Shown here in pieces: positions 1 to 10,894 of a stretch of 28,325 nt of DNA (the stretch's first letter is position 1; every line of letters starts with the position of its first letter). The translations under genes and the position numbers were made by a program. The stretch spans positions 269,446 to 297,770 of the forward strand of contig NW_003144290.1 of assembly GCF_000003605.2 (NCBI RefSeq). Reading direction: 5' to 3'. The DNA comes from Saccoglossus kowalevskii. Its lineage: Eukaryota; Hemichordata; Enteropneusta; Harrimaniidae. The notes beneath the pieces were generated by a model. That model saw only the letters and a program-made list of their open reading frames with translations, made no database searches and had not been told where the DNA came from.

Positions 1-19
1 CATTCATTCATTCATTCAT

Positions 20-70
<51 letters not shown>

Positions 71-72
71 TT
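1..72. repeat. Tetranucleotide microsatellite (CATT)n then (TATT)n
   Basis: The window opens inside a microsatellite. About five CATT units change into about thirteen TATT/TTTA units, ending where the sequence becomes ttttacaataaatc. The left end is cut by the window edge, so the true length is unknown. The switch between two units that differ by one base is typical of slippage after a point change. Confidence 0.95.
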
Positions 73-529
73 TTACAATAAATCATTACTATGTAAAATG
101 AACTTAATTTACTAGTATTTAAAAAAATAATAATTTATTCCAACAATATTGAACATCATTTGAAACAAATATTATTGGAAAACAAGTTATTAATCGATTT
201 ATAAATGTATTGATGTATACACACACTTATATATATATATGTTTGCAATTATTTTGTGTGTTGCACTTTTGCACCTTCGAATGTAGGTACTCATATCTTA
301 GATGGTTGTGTACATTGTCGCTTAATGTGTTCAAAGTAATTGGCAGCTCGCGTTAATTTGCATAATTTATGTATTCATGCTCTCATCTGTTACATTCTAA
401 ATGACGAACAACAACACAGCCAAACATAGTTGTATATTTGGACAACCGTGCACACACATATACATATATACTACATGATAGCGACTTAATAAATCACTGA
501 TCAGTTGTGATTTGACCGACGTAATTGAC
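73..529. other. Non-coding AT-rich stretch, no gene seen
   Basis: I see no open frame with coding character here. It holds a short (TA)n run near 230-240 and CA/TA-rich stretches near 450-475. Nothing else stands out. Confidence 0.6.
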
Positions 530-900
530 CTAAGACGTAAATGGTAGCTGCGATCTCACCGAGGACGAGAGCGAGAGGGCCACGATACTTTGCATCTCAA
601 GTAGTGTACCATTCTCTCCTACCATCGAGTCTATTTCTAAGTTCCAAATATCATGGTCTCATAGATCCGGAGAAAGTGGACGCAATGACGTTAGAGACAT
701 GATGTTACCATTAGGCGTAAACAATATCATGTGCAAATCACATGACTGGTCATGTGGTAACGGGACAATTAACTTTAAGGTATACGATCTGTAGTTATCG
801 TCTCTTCAACTGACTGTCTCGTCTGATAAAACCACTTTTATGTGGAAAGTATATATGGAGATTATTACTAGAGCCCTTGCCTGTCGTACTCAATCGTATA
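530..900 (-). pseudogene. Degenerate coding-like frame, unidentified
   Basis: Read on the minus strand, one frame stays open from about 900 down to the stop TAG at 530-532, apart from two TGA codons at 806-808 and 659-661. The three open pieces are roughly 34, 47 and 42 codons long, where AT-rich DNA should give a stop about every 15 codons. Fragments such as HMILFTPNGNIMSLTSLRPL and DHDIWNLEIDSM look protein-like. Both stops are TGA, which a CGA-to-TGA transition at a methylated CpG would produce. No start or splice sites were established and I recognise no family. The stretch also holds a perfect 18-base palindrome at 739-756. It could be a decayed exon, a fragment of a mobile element, or simply a locally GC-richer patch, since the plus strand also has a 53-codon ORF from ATG at 541. 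Low confidence. Confidence 0.22.
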
Positions 901-2836
901 ATCATTGTTTAATGCTTGAATGACAATATGTAATTGACTCCTGTTGATAACAGAATATGTAATCTTAACTCAAATACCCAACGTATAATCAACGTATTCT
1001 CGTCAACTCAACACCATATTACTACATTATTATGACAATATAGTAAGAAAGATTCAAACACAGATTGGTTTTTCCTCCAAAGTCTTATGCCATTCTGTGT
1101 GAATAATGTAAACATGAAATTTGGACTATTATAATATTAATCGGTATTTTAAAATAACTCTTTTTAATTATTGCTATTATTATGCATCTAGCTTTATTTT
1201 TTAAGTTTATATGTATTTGTCTATAACTGTTGAACAAAATATTGGAAAGGTTACGCAGGTTTATTTTGTGAAAAGTTACTAAAGTTGAAGGTATATCAAT
1301 ATAACTCTCGATCTTATAACTTGACCTTGACCTGCATTATTCACATTGATAATCAATCCCAATTGTGATTTACGTAAAATTCACCAATCTAGCGAAACAT
1401 TTGAAGAAAATTAATAATCGATGTTTTCCCTTCACGTTATTTGTTAATGGAGGGACGGACATGCCGGAAATCTAGCATTTGTAATAATGTTAGTTGTTAT
1501 TTAATACATTACACATTCTCTTAATGATCTCAACTCCTGTACCTCAACTACAATTGTTGAAAAGTTGGGACGCTTACCTTTTGAAATACGGTCATATGAC
1601 TGTCTACGCTGCAGAGACACGATTTGGACGTTGGGCAAAATTACCCTGGTCGTCTCTATTTAAACGATCATTCACCATTATTTGAAACGGGTCTAAGTAC
1701 ATTTGAGATGATCACTCTAATATATACTTCCTTCCTTTTTCGCTACCTACTGGCAAATGAATTATGTTCATACATTAATACACCATCGCGCAAATGAGGT
1801 CCAGAACTCATTAAATACCGGGCAGTTCAACTAACCCATCAAATGTTGAATGCCTGAACTAAAATTGTCATTAACTCATTTTTTTCCCTTACGGTATTGG
1901 CGGCGAGTAATGAGCGATAGTTATGCGTTACCGCTGTAGGCTTCTAACAAATTGTAATGGCTTGAAAAAAGTGCTTGATTACTACTATATATTTTCCTTA
2001 CCAATTAACACGCTTAGATTCGGCAACGTTAAAAAGACCGAAAAGTTGTTTGCAATTAGTATGCACTTATATGCAATATATATATATATATAACTTATCC
2101 TATCGGTAATAATTTCGTTTTTTTGAAATTTGATACCTTTGGTGGAGTTAATTTAAAGTCACGTAAGATACAGCAATAATCTTTCGATGCAAAGAAATTG
2201 TAAGAATGACAGCAGTCCGCAAGATTTTTTTTTCCGTTGAGTATTATTATATTACACAAAGAGAGAGAAGAAACGTGTTACTTTTAGACTGTTGAAGAGA
2301 TTATTCAATCCTATTTTATTTTCGGTTCCAAATATGCTAAGCTCTAGTGCGACGTAAAAATGAATTGGACCAGATGGTGAGCGGATAATTTTTTTTTTCA
2401 AAAACTTTTGGGTTGGTATAGTTCTTGATGTATTTCTCGCTGTGTTATGTATGGTTAAATAGGACATACATATCCAATATATAATAAACGATGTTCACAT
2501 ATTACAAACCAGTGGAACCACTCTGTTTTTGCATGTAATTAACTATCATGCCCGGAATCATGGGAAAAAAAACGCATTAATAAGGTAGTATCACCAAAAT
2601 TCTATTGGATCTCAAAGCAAAATGCTATGACAACTCTTCGATGTCAAGCAGCTGACTATGCAAGTTTCTTGCCTTTCATAGGCGTTGCCGTCTTGATAAA
2701 TTTCCACAAACACTATAACGTTTTAATATCAGAAGTCATTGCACAGAATGTGCTATTTGATAGCACTGCGTGGGCTTGACTATTGTGATAACGTGGTGCC
2801 GACCTTCAGGCAAATTGCCACAATAAATCAAAAACG

Positions 2837-2846
2837 CCCCCCCCCC
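2837..2846. repeat. Poly-C run (10 C)
   Basis: An uninterrupted run of ten C between aaaacg and atctc. Its length is likely to vary between individuals and sequencing reads. Confidence 0.85.
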
Positions 2847-4303
2847 ATCTCAGTATTTGTCATTTATTGTGTTAACAGACTGTTCCAGAGCACGAGTAAC
2901 CTAACCAAAAAAAGAATAGATACTTAATAGTACTTATAACTCCAATGCTTGAATAAAATCGAAGAATGTACGCTACTTTCAGCGTAACTTGATCAATTCT
3001 GCATAATATATTTACGTTGTCCTCGTTTAGCACACAGATCTACGTAGCAGTGGGTCGCACATACTTTTTTGTCTTTAATGGAATCTATAGATATCTATAA
3101 CGTAGTGGTTTGTAATCTAGAAGTAATTCCATGCCACTGAAGCGATAGCATCTAAATAGCATTAAAATCAGGGTAAATTATCCACATGAGACGATAACGT
3201 CTCGTAAATTATATAATGTTGATCTTTCCTACAAGCCAAATGCATGCAATCTGTGCATTCCTTGGATTGCATTAATTTTTTTAGAGCCTCGTGTGGATGG
3301 TTGATCGTTTGTTTGTTTTAGAATGGAAACCACAATTTGTGTCACATCAGATCCACTCACTCGCCGAAAACAGAAGCAGATTGTTTTACACTCTCTCAGT
3401 TATTGAGGAATAAATATAGGAAGGGCGGGGCCGATGCTGGACTGTAAGGGTATGTATAATTAAGGTTATCATGATGGTTTGTACAAACACAATCGCTTAA
3501 CGTGATTCCTGATAATCATTTTATATCAACGAAATAGTATTATGTGGGCGTTTGACTTATGGGTTGTAATGGAAAGCCATGATACGTTTTGCCTTGTTTG
3601 GAACCACCAGTACATCATTTAGTAGTATCAACCACACTACATGAATGATTTAAATACATATTTACGAAAATACTCATTAGTCTATTCCGCAATTATTTTA
3701 TGTACAAACCCTGTTTTATTAAAATATGCACGGTTGGGTGCATTACTATTTGGTCTTTGTTGGTTCATACAGTCATAATCATTTTTCTTTTTATATTCAT
3801 ATTTCCATTCTTATTCTACTGACTATGATATATTACTTTATTGGTTATGATATAATACTTCTCAAGCCACTCTGAATAGAAAATCCAAGATCTTGTCAGG
3901 AACATGTAATGAATCATTGTTTTCTGCCCAATCACTTTCTTGTATAAACTCTCAAATTACAGTACACACTCAACGCTAGTGCAGCTACCATGCAGGGCAT
4001 ACGCTTTTCTAATTTCTAGAAAGTACATACACTCGGAGACGTTATTTATTGGTTGCGAGGCTGGTATATAATTATTTTTAACACCGGAAGGGTAATATCG
4101 GTCCCTTTGATCAGTTACCTCTTTTCGAGAAGAATATAACATTATGGTGATTTCATTCCAATATCTGTTTGTGAACAATCTGATTATTAACTGAGCTCTG
4201 GATACATAATTAGAGTTTCCTTTCTATTCATTTGGTTATCCACGGGGAATTTTTTTTCATCCAATTAAGTCTGAACATCACAAATTTCGTGATGAACCTT
4301 TTA

Positions 4304-4316
4304 CCCCCCCCCCCCC
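4304..4316. repeat. Poly-C run (13 C)
   Basis: An uninterrupted run of thirteen C between ttta and acaatg. It is the longest homopolymer of C or G in the window and a likely slippage and sequencing-error site. Confidence 0.85.
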
Positions 4317-5640
4317 ACAATGTTGCAATCATCAATTATCTTGTCGCATTTAGCTGGTGGTCATCCGGTATACAGGAATTTAGGAACCTCTTGGTCGTAC
4401 AAAAGCACGCATAAAACTGACCACTCTTACATTTATGACCACACAAACGTCTTGGCCATCATCTGTGAACGAGTTTATTATTAGGCGTATTAAGCCCTTT
4501 GGGCTTGGTAGCTATTTTGTCTTTCTGTTTTTTTTCTTCGTCCTCCTCTTCTTCTTCAGAAAATTACTTTTTGCACTATAATTATTATACTAAAAATGGC
4601 ATTGATTATCTTATCCTTCTAACCACAAATCTTTTTACTCTGAAATTTAGTATACATATACACAAATTGAAGTTTGAAATGTTGTTGGCAATTGGTCCCG
4701 TGGGGCGACAGCCATGCTGGATTTAGCAAAAGTCGGGAGTGCGCCATTTATCACACTACCGGAGTCTCGGGAATGTGATTTTGTGTTATAGCTACACCTA
4801 TATATATTCTACCAATATCATGAGTATAGCAGGTCACATGATTTTATCCCCAAAATGGCATTAAATGCTTTTAAATCTTCTTCTTCAGAACCATTATATT
4901 CATCCTATTATTTTGTAATTGAACATGCAGCGTGCATATAATGAGTACAATGTAGTTTGATTGGTCGCGTGGTTCGGTTGAAATGTCGGATGCTATTTGT
5001 CTATATTTATATTATTCTAAATGAGGAACCATAATATTGTCGATCAACATGCATCGATATTGCTAGATAATAACAGATATTCTGTCCCTATTAATACAAT
5101 TTATACGATTGGTTTGGAATTTTTCCTATCCAAACGCAACACCACGAATGATGCTTTACACATTTGTTAAAAGTGGCGATGACGGATAGCCGCATAAGTG
5201 AAGCAGACTGAAGCAGGTTTATTTACTAAACGACAGTGGGTAACCCGCTCTTGTGCTTATAACTTGTTGGCGCCAAACCATGATGTTTTAGGTCACTTGT
5301 AACGTTACATATTTTACCAACATACAACTTATAGTAATTTTATACAGACAATCCGAATTAGGGAATAAATTGCTTATATCGTTTTGACAACTAGCCATGA
5401 ATTATTAAAAGTACGCAAACTCAAAGTCGGTCAGTGTCTCGGGATTTATTTGTCAGGTTTATATCTTAGACAGTGACACGAATTGCAATTTTAACAGTTT
5501 TTTGCTGGCAGCTAATATTATCGACCGGATTATAATTTGAACATTTTTCCCTGCGGTGGTTGCATGTAATTGACATTACTAATATTACGCTGTGGGTGGG
5601 ATATGAGAAGCTGCATTTATTTTATAACCAACAAATTATT

Positions 5641-8600
5641 AACTGTGACGTCAAATCATAATGTCCTGGACGAGGCTGTTGTCTCCCGTGGCTTTCCTTT
5701 TGTTTGCGCCTTCTTTATTCGTTATCAAGTTTATTTCTCCCAGAACTCGTGGGACAGGGAAAAAAGGAATTGCTATCTCTGATTTTGTATTGGCTTGGGG
5801 CGTCTTTCTCCATCAACCGAATTATATTTCATATGTCATGTTTGTGTAGGATGGCTTATAGCTTCTGAACTTTAAATTTACGTGGAAATGTTCACCCGTC
5901 GTTTGAATGAAATCAGATAATAGTTGAACACAAGCATACTAGGTTGTTCTGACACAGTTGTGTCATCGTCGCCCAGTGCTTTTACCTTGATGTAGCTTGT
6001 CATAAAACAATAGTTTAGATGGAGAGGTGATAACTATGTACCACATAGCAAGTCCAATCAATTATTATTGTCAGTAATTGTTAAGGCGGGACTTTAATGG
6101 TCAGGAAATGATCTGCCTTTTACCCATTAAAGACCGGCGTCTCGTCTTCCAGATTGTGTTCCTCTATACGCCATGTGGAAATGCTAATCCACTTCTTATT
6201 TAGTTAAGATATTCCGATAATTGTCAAAACTTTTCGTATATTGATAATCACTGCGGCAACGAAGTAAATGGGTGGAACTTGCCCCAAGCGTTGGCAACTG
6301 GGAATTATTTTTTTCAGTCCCACCCAGTTATAATCCATTAGCAAAATTGCAGACTCACGAGCACAAACACGAAGAACAAAATGGTTAATATACAGAAAAA
6401 GGATACCATATTGCATCATATTTTCATTATATATGTAGTCAGACAATCAACGCGTTTGTGGTTTCACCGCAATACGGGGTACGTAACTATATCCTTCAAT
6501 AAGCGTAATGCGGGTAAAAACATTGCATTCACATATGGGTTCACTTTTAATAAAATATAAATGCGGAAAAACTAAAACATGAAATGAAGCCCCATGCGTG
6601 TCTTCCTGTACTTTATCTAGCACAAGACTGAATATTTGTGTATGCAGAAACTACAGTGTTTTCTCGAACCAAATAAAGGAACGCGATATGGGTACAATGA
6701 CAAGTCCAACATTTAATCAGTGTTGGTTTTCTTTTCAATAGAAAGAATGTATGAATAACCTTCAATAGATATTGGTCTCCAACGCCGTGCCGTTCAATAA
6801 CTGCACACGCCATACACGAGTGGAGACCTCTTATAAGACCGCAACATAATGCGTTGCATCTTCGCATTTCGAGTATTTACATTCGACCGCGTTTGATATT
6901 AATATATCTAGTCATCCGACAGACATTTGGTTCTTTTGCCTTGTATAATGCATTGGTTATAATGAATAATTTGTTTGTTGGATATGCGTTTGTTTCAGCT
7001 CTGCGCTGTTAAACAACGCAGCTCGCTTGTTGGAAATACAATCTCAACCATTACGTGTGATCCCCTTATGGTCGGCAATATAAAATTACCATATTGTCAT
7101 TCATGGCCTGGGACAAACGATTGAAATTCATTACTTAAATTGGAACCCATGCACAATGTACATGTACGCTTTACAACTCCCTTGAAGGTCATTTGTGGCA
7201 GACAACAATCGTGCTAATGCAAGGTAGATGTGGCGCAATAAATCTCGTGTCATGTTTCATGGTAATGTAGCTTCCAAAAATAGATTGATTGAAATCATCA
7301 TCTCTGCCATATCTTTCAATTATCTACCTGTCATACGGCGTACCACGTGACGCATATACAACATTTCCGTTTTATTGTTCTACTACAATAAAACATGAAT
7401 AAATGTAATAATAAATGTATTCACTAGGGGTAGTATTAATACAAATTTATTGCATACATGTTATATCATTTTGTTTTCGAAAAATAATTAAGTAGTAAAA
7501 ACTCTCATAACCAGAGAAACCTTATGTAACTTGCTGACGCAAATATATCCCATGATGACATTTTGATTATGAAATATTTAAAACGATAAATACAAAATTA
7601 TTCGTAAAATAAAACGTGGATCACGCATGCTCTATTCTCAACACGTGTGATCGATTTAATTACGTTACGGTCACAATTAGTATACCCTGTTAAAACCAAC
7701 ATAATATCAATTCAAAATTAATGTAATGCTAATTTCGAATTAATCGCGGTAACAGTAAGTTACAGTTACAGTTACAGTAACGGAATTACTGATGAAAAGC
7801 ACGTATATGCTTACTATCAAGGTCAGATCCCTAAAAAAACATTATAGTTTAAGAGAGCCCGCGGGGGATGTGTGATTTCCCCCTAAGTATCCAAAACGTC
7901 ACGAAGAAAGACAAACTCTCGTAGTTTAATAGTTCATGGGAAAGCAAAACAGAACGCTAATTCGAGTGTAATTTGAAGGGAAACATATTCAGTGTAGTGG
8001 TTCAATACGCAATAGAAATAGGTCGATAACAACATATTATGACACACTTTTCCAGCACGAAGATCAATTTATCGCGACAGGGGACACCGTACTGCACAAT
8101 TGATCGAGATTGGAAATATATTGTGAAAGACAGGTTTTCATTTTCTGGCGTATTGTCGTCAATGCATGATGAAAAAAAAATCAGAACACTCATCCATAGT
8201 TTTGGCACTGAGACTTACGACTGGGGAACCAAATAACTTGGTATTGAATCAACACGGCCTGTGTACGGTGTTCGTCTTCGCGAACAAATACTTCTGATGT
8301 ACTTTCCAGAATTAGGATTGAATTATTGAACGAAAATATTATTTTAATATCTGCGTTCCCTCTGCCAGCGGATGATTTTAATTCACTCTGCTTATCTCTA
8401 TCTACCCTACATACTTAATAATATATAAATGCGACATACACGTCATTAACACTTACCCGGGGTCATCATCGTGTACTCAACACACTTATATCAACATTAA
8501 ACTATAATTGACATGACATTGAGATTCAACTTTTGGAAGTCGCTGACGTCAGTGACTTTTAACATATAATTGTCGGCGTCCTACATATGCACGTTATGTC

Positions 8601-9190
8601 GTGTCCATAACGAACCAATTATTGTAGCGATTCTTCAATGACCTACCCACTATTAACCGAACTTCACTAACCAATTTCAGTAGTTGATCCGAGGTTTGCG
8701 TAGCCACGCAATAGAACGGGCACATCTGCCGACGTGTCAAATAGGCGTTCGAGTTAGGAATATGTCAACAAATAAATTGCGTTGACACGGAATAAATCAT
8801 CTAGAGAAACTGAATGGCTCCATTTGTGTGTATAAGACAATTATTGTCATCTAGTCGGTTGGCAGGACTGATTCTCAGTTTTGCAAATACTAAATAAATG
8901 AAATCCTATAACCAATGTTGAATTATGAATGCGGAATTTTTATCGCCATTAAGCTAACACGTGCACATCACCATGGAAACCTCTTCCTAGCAAATCAATA
9001 ATGAAAGATATGCCATTGGGATGAAATTGTGGGCTAGAAAAAAAAATGGAATTCAAAGCATTATATATATGACAGGAGCTGATGTAAATCATCTTTGAAA
9101 ATTCTTACTTTTACTCTGTGATGTGTTAATCAAAATATCTTGTGTCTGTCGGTATTGGGGCATAGATCGGTATGATATCGAATCCACGTT
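5641..9190. other. Gene-poor AT-rich region with short unassigned ORFs
   Basis: No gene is assigned. A 62-codon ATG ORF (5661-5849, plus) encodes two hydrophobic stretches and starts seven bases after a TGACGTCA palindrome. A 65-codon ATG ORF lies at 8039-8236. Neither has recognisable homology or clear splice sites, so both are treated as chance. A hexamer repeat at 7758-7781 is listed separately. A 16-base palindrome (TGACACA-GT-TGTGTCA) sits at 5950-5965. Confidence 0.55.
7758..7781. repeat. Short hexamer repeat (AGTTAC)3 + AGTAAC
   Basis: Three perfect AGTTAC units are followed by a fourth with one change (AGTAAC). The change makes the right end complementary to the left (GTTAC against GTAAC), so the array can fold weakly on itself. 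Confidence 0.8.
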
Positions 9191-9208
9191 GGCGTTATGC
9201 TAATAACG

Positions 9209-9430
9209 ATGGCTGCGTTGATTACTACACGTTTGTGTGACACTGACAATTCCCTGAAACCACTGGCGGGGAGTTCTAAGCCAGGTGGTTACAACAGTGC
9301 GATGAACAATCACGATTTGCATTCACAGCGAATCTCTAGGACTGTGAAGCGTGTGTTGGAAAGACCTTTGCGTAAACCTTCGGAACCCTGCAAATACTCT
9401 GTTTATAGGGTGTTATACACGCGGAGATAG
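9209..9430 (+). CDS. Possible small ORF or coding exon, unidentified
   Basis: An ORF of 73 codons starts at the ATG at 9209, which has A at -3 and G at +4, a favourable animal start context. An in-frame ATG twelve bases upstream (9197) has a weaker context. The product would be basic and polar, with Ser, Arg and Lys throughout (for example RTVKRVLERPLRKPSEPCKY), and without membrane segments or a signal peptide. Base composition is more GC-rich than the flanks. I do not recognise the protein, and see no clear donor site or nearby poly(A) signal. It may be a small gene, a first exon or a chance frame. The composition and start context are the only support. Confidence 0.2.
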   Translation: MAALITTRLCDTDNSLKPLAGSSKPGGYNSAMNNHDLHSQRISRTVKRVLERPLRKPSEPCKYSVYRVLYTRR

Positions 9431-9955
9431 TTTTTATCTTATGACTTTTATCTAAACTATAGAGGTCAGTCATGGAGCGATGGTATTCTTTACTATAATG
9501 GACGCACAATATGTCATACTATGGTGGCGTACTTGAGTATACATCTCAATACAGAGCGATGAGAGAAATTGGCGTTTCCCTTTTTTATTGAGCGACGGTA
9601 GTTTGTATGGGGTATCGAAATGATATAAATTTATAATAAGAGAGACAAAGCAAATACTGTTAGGCATTTATCTGTTAATATCTATGTTAAATCGGTTTCT
9701 GTTAATTACACAAGCTTCAATATTGGATTTCGGCCCATCAAGTAGTTCCGCGTTCGCACAATAATCAATTATAATGACAATATCAAACGCCATCGACACC
9801 ATCAATTTTTTTCCGTATATTATAAAATGACAACACTGTGAAAATAACCCCAGTTGCATTTGTAATAACATAAATGTACAGTCTTAATATCGCATAAAAA
9901 ATTGCAAATACTAGAGTATATTCTGTTTAACGAACTATTCAAAAAAGGCAATTAA
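9431..9955. other. Non-coding AT-rich stretch, no gene seen
   Basis: Nothing recognisable. The minus-strand open frames here have ordinary AT-rich composition and no family resemblance. Confidence 0.5.
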
Positions 9956-10074
9956 AACGAAGAAGAGGTGGAATTGAAAGACGAGATCGAAGATGGTTTC
10001 CTGGGGGTGACCATGGTAACGATGATGTTCTTGGATGACGTACCAGATGTTAATTATCATAATTTGAAGAAAAG

Positions 10075-10124
10075 NNNNNNNNNNNNNNNNNNNNNNNNNN
10101 NNNNNNNNNNNNNNNNNNNNNNNN
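10075..10124. other. Assembly gap, 50 N
   Basis: Exactly fifty N, which suggests a fixed-size placeholder rather than a measured gap. The frame reading GAA GAA GAG GTG from 9959 runs open into its left side, so coding sequence could be hidden here. The right side starts with six A. Confidence 0.98.
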
Positions 10125-10808
10125 AAAAAACAAGTCCTTCATAGAAAAAGGTTTCCAGTATCACGTGCTTAATTGATATAAGCTTTGGCGTGCTGAATGT
10201 GATGTGACGAAACGGGATCACTTTCTTATTAATTTTGTTTTTCCACACAACACGTTCACACAAATAATGTGCAATTCATGAAGCTGACACATCCCGATTC
10301 ATTTATGCTGAGAAAAGAAATGAATTATTTGCATTCGCTAGATAAAGCTTGAGATCAAATGCGGCGTGTTGACTACTGAAATAAGTTCATTGTAAACTTA
10401 TAAACTGAAATAATCGTCAACTTGCCTTGTATGATACAACAGGTCGACAGTTATTATAGCTCTTCGTCTTTGTTGGGATTACTTTGTGAATTACCGCGCC
10501 GATCGGGCCAGGAAACATTATCTTATCCTGGGCACGTCTCAGATGTAAATGTGGATGGGTTGAATGAATCATCCCTTTGCTGACAGCTGTTTATATCGAA
10601 TGGGGTCTAAGTCGTTCACCTGGGAACAATTACAGACGCGAGACAGATTTAATACCCGATGCGATCGATACCTGACCGCACAGTCTAGCTCATTTCAATA
10701 ATGTCAAACCCATGGGGGACAACCTAAAAAGAGGGGGATTCGAAGGACTATATTTAGCCTGAAAACATTATGAAAGCAATTGTTAAAATCATTCTTCTGT
10801 GTGACTAG

Positions 10809-10894
10809 AAAGGTTATTTGGCATTTCACTTGAAATTCAAACGCGATATTCAAAGGTTATTTGGCGTTTCACTTGAAATTCAAACGCGAAATTC
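10809..10894. repeat. Tandem duplication, 43-bp unit x2
   Basis: Two adjacent 43-base copies (10809-10851 and 10852-10894) share the core aaaggttatttggc, then tttcacttgaaattcaaacg. They differ at about two positions (gcatttc/gcgtttc and gatattc/gaaattc). High identity suggests a recent event. There is no coding context. Confidence 0.93.

Larger units (their letters stand above)
901..5640. other. Gene-poor AT-rich region
   Basis: No gene is supported on either strand. The region holds short simple repeats: TA near 2078-2092, a C10 run at 2837-2846 and a C13 run at 4304-4316. A pyrimidine-rich tract near 4520-4558 ends in CAG like a splice acceptor but leads into no convincing exon. A perfect nuclear-receptor half-site pattern (TGACCTTGA, 1322-1330) and an isolated GC box (gggcggggc, about 3423-3431) are present without a gene nearby. 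Open frames here are short and mostly lack a sensible start. Confidence 0.6.

Noticed and set aside
3423-3431. GC box (gggcggggc) as a promoter
   Set aside because: A single site with no nearby CpG-rich region, no TATA or initiator arrangement and no downstream gene.
4499-4726. Poly-pyrimidine tract ending in CAG, followed by a 75-codon frame
   Set aside because: The frame starts upstream of the tract at a non-ATG codon, its Ser run comes from the tract itself, and no exon-like sequence follows.
10057-10263. Minus-strand frame spanning the N gap
   Set aside because: Seventeen of its codons are unknown bases, so the frame is an artefact of the gap.
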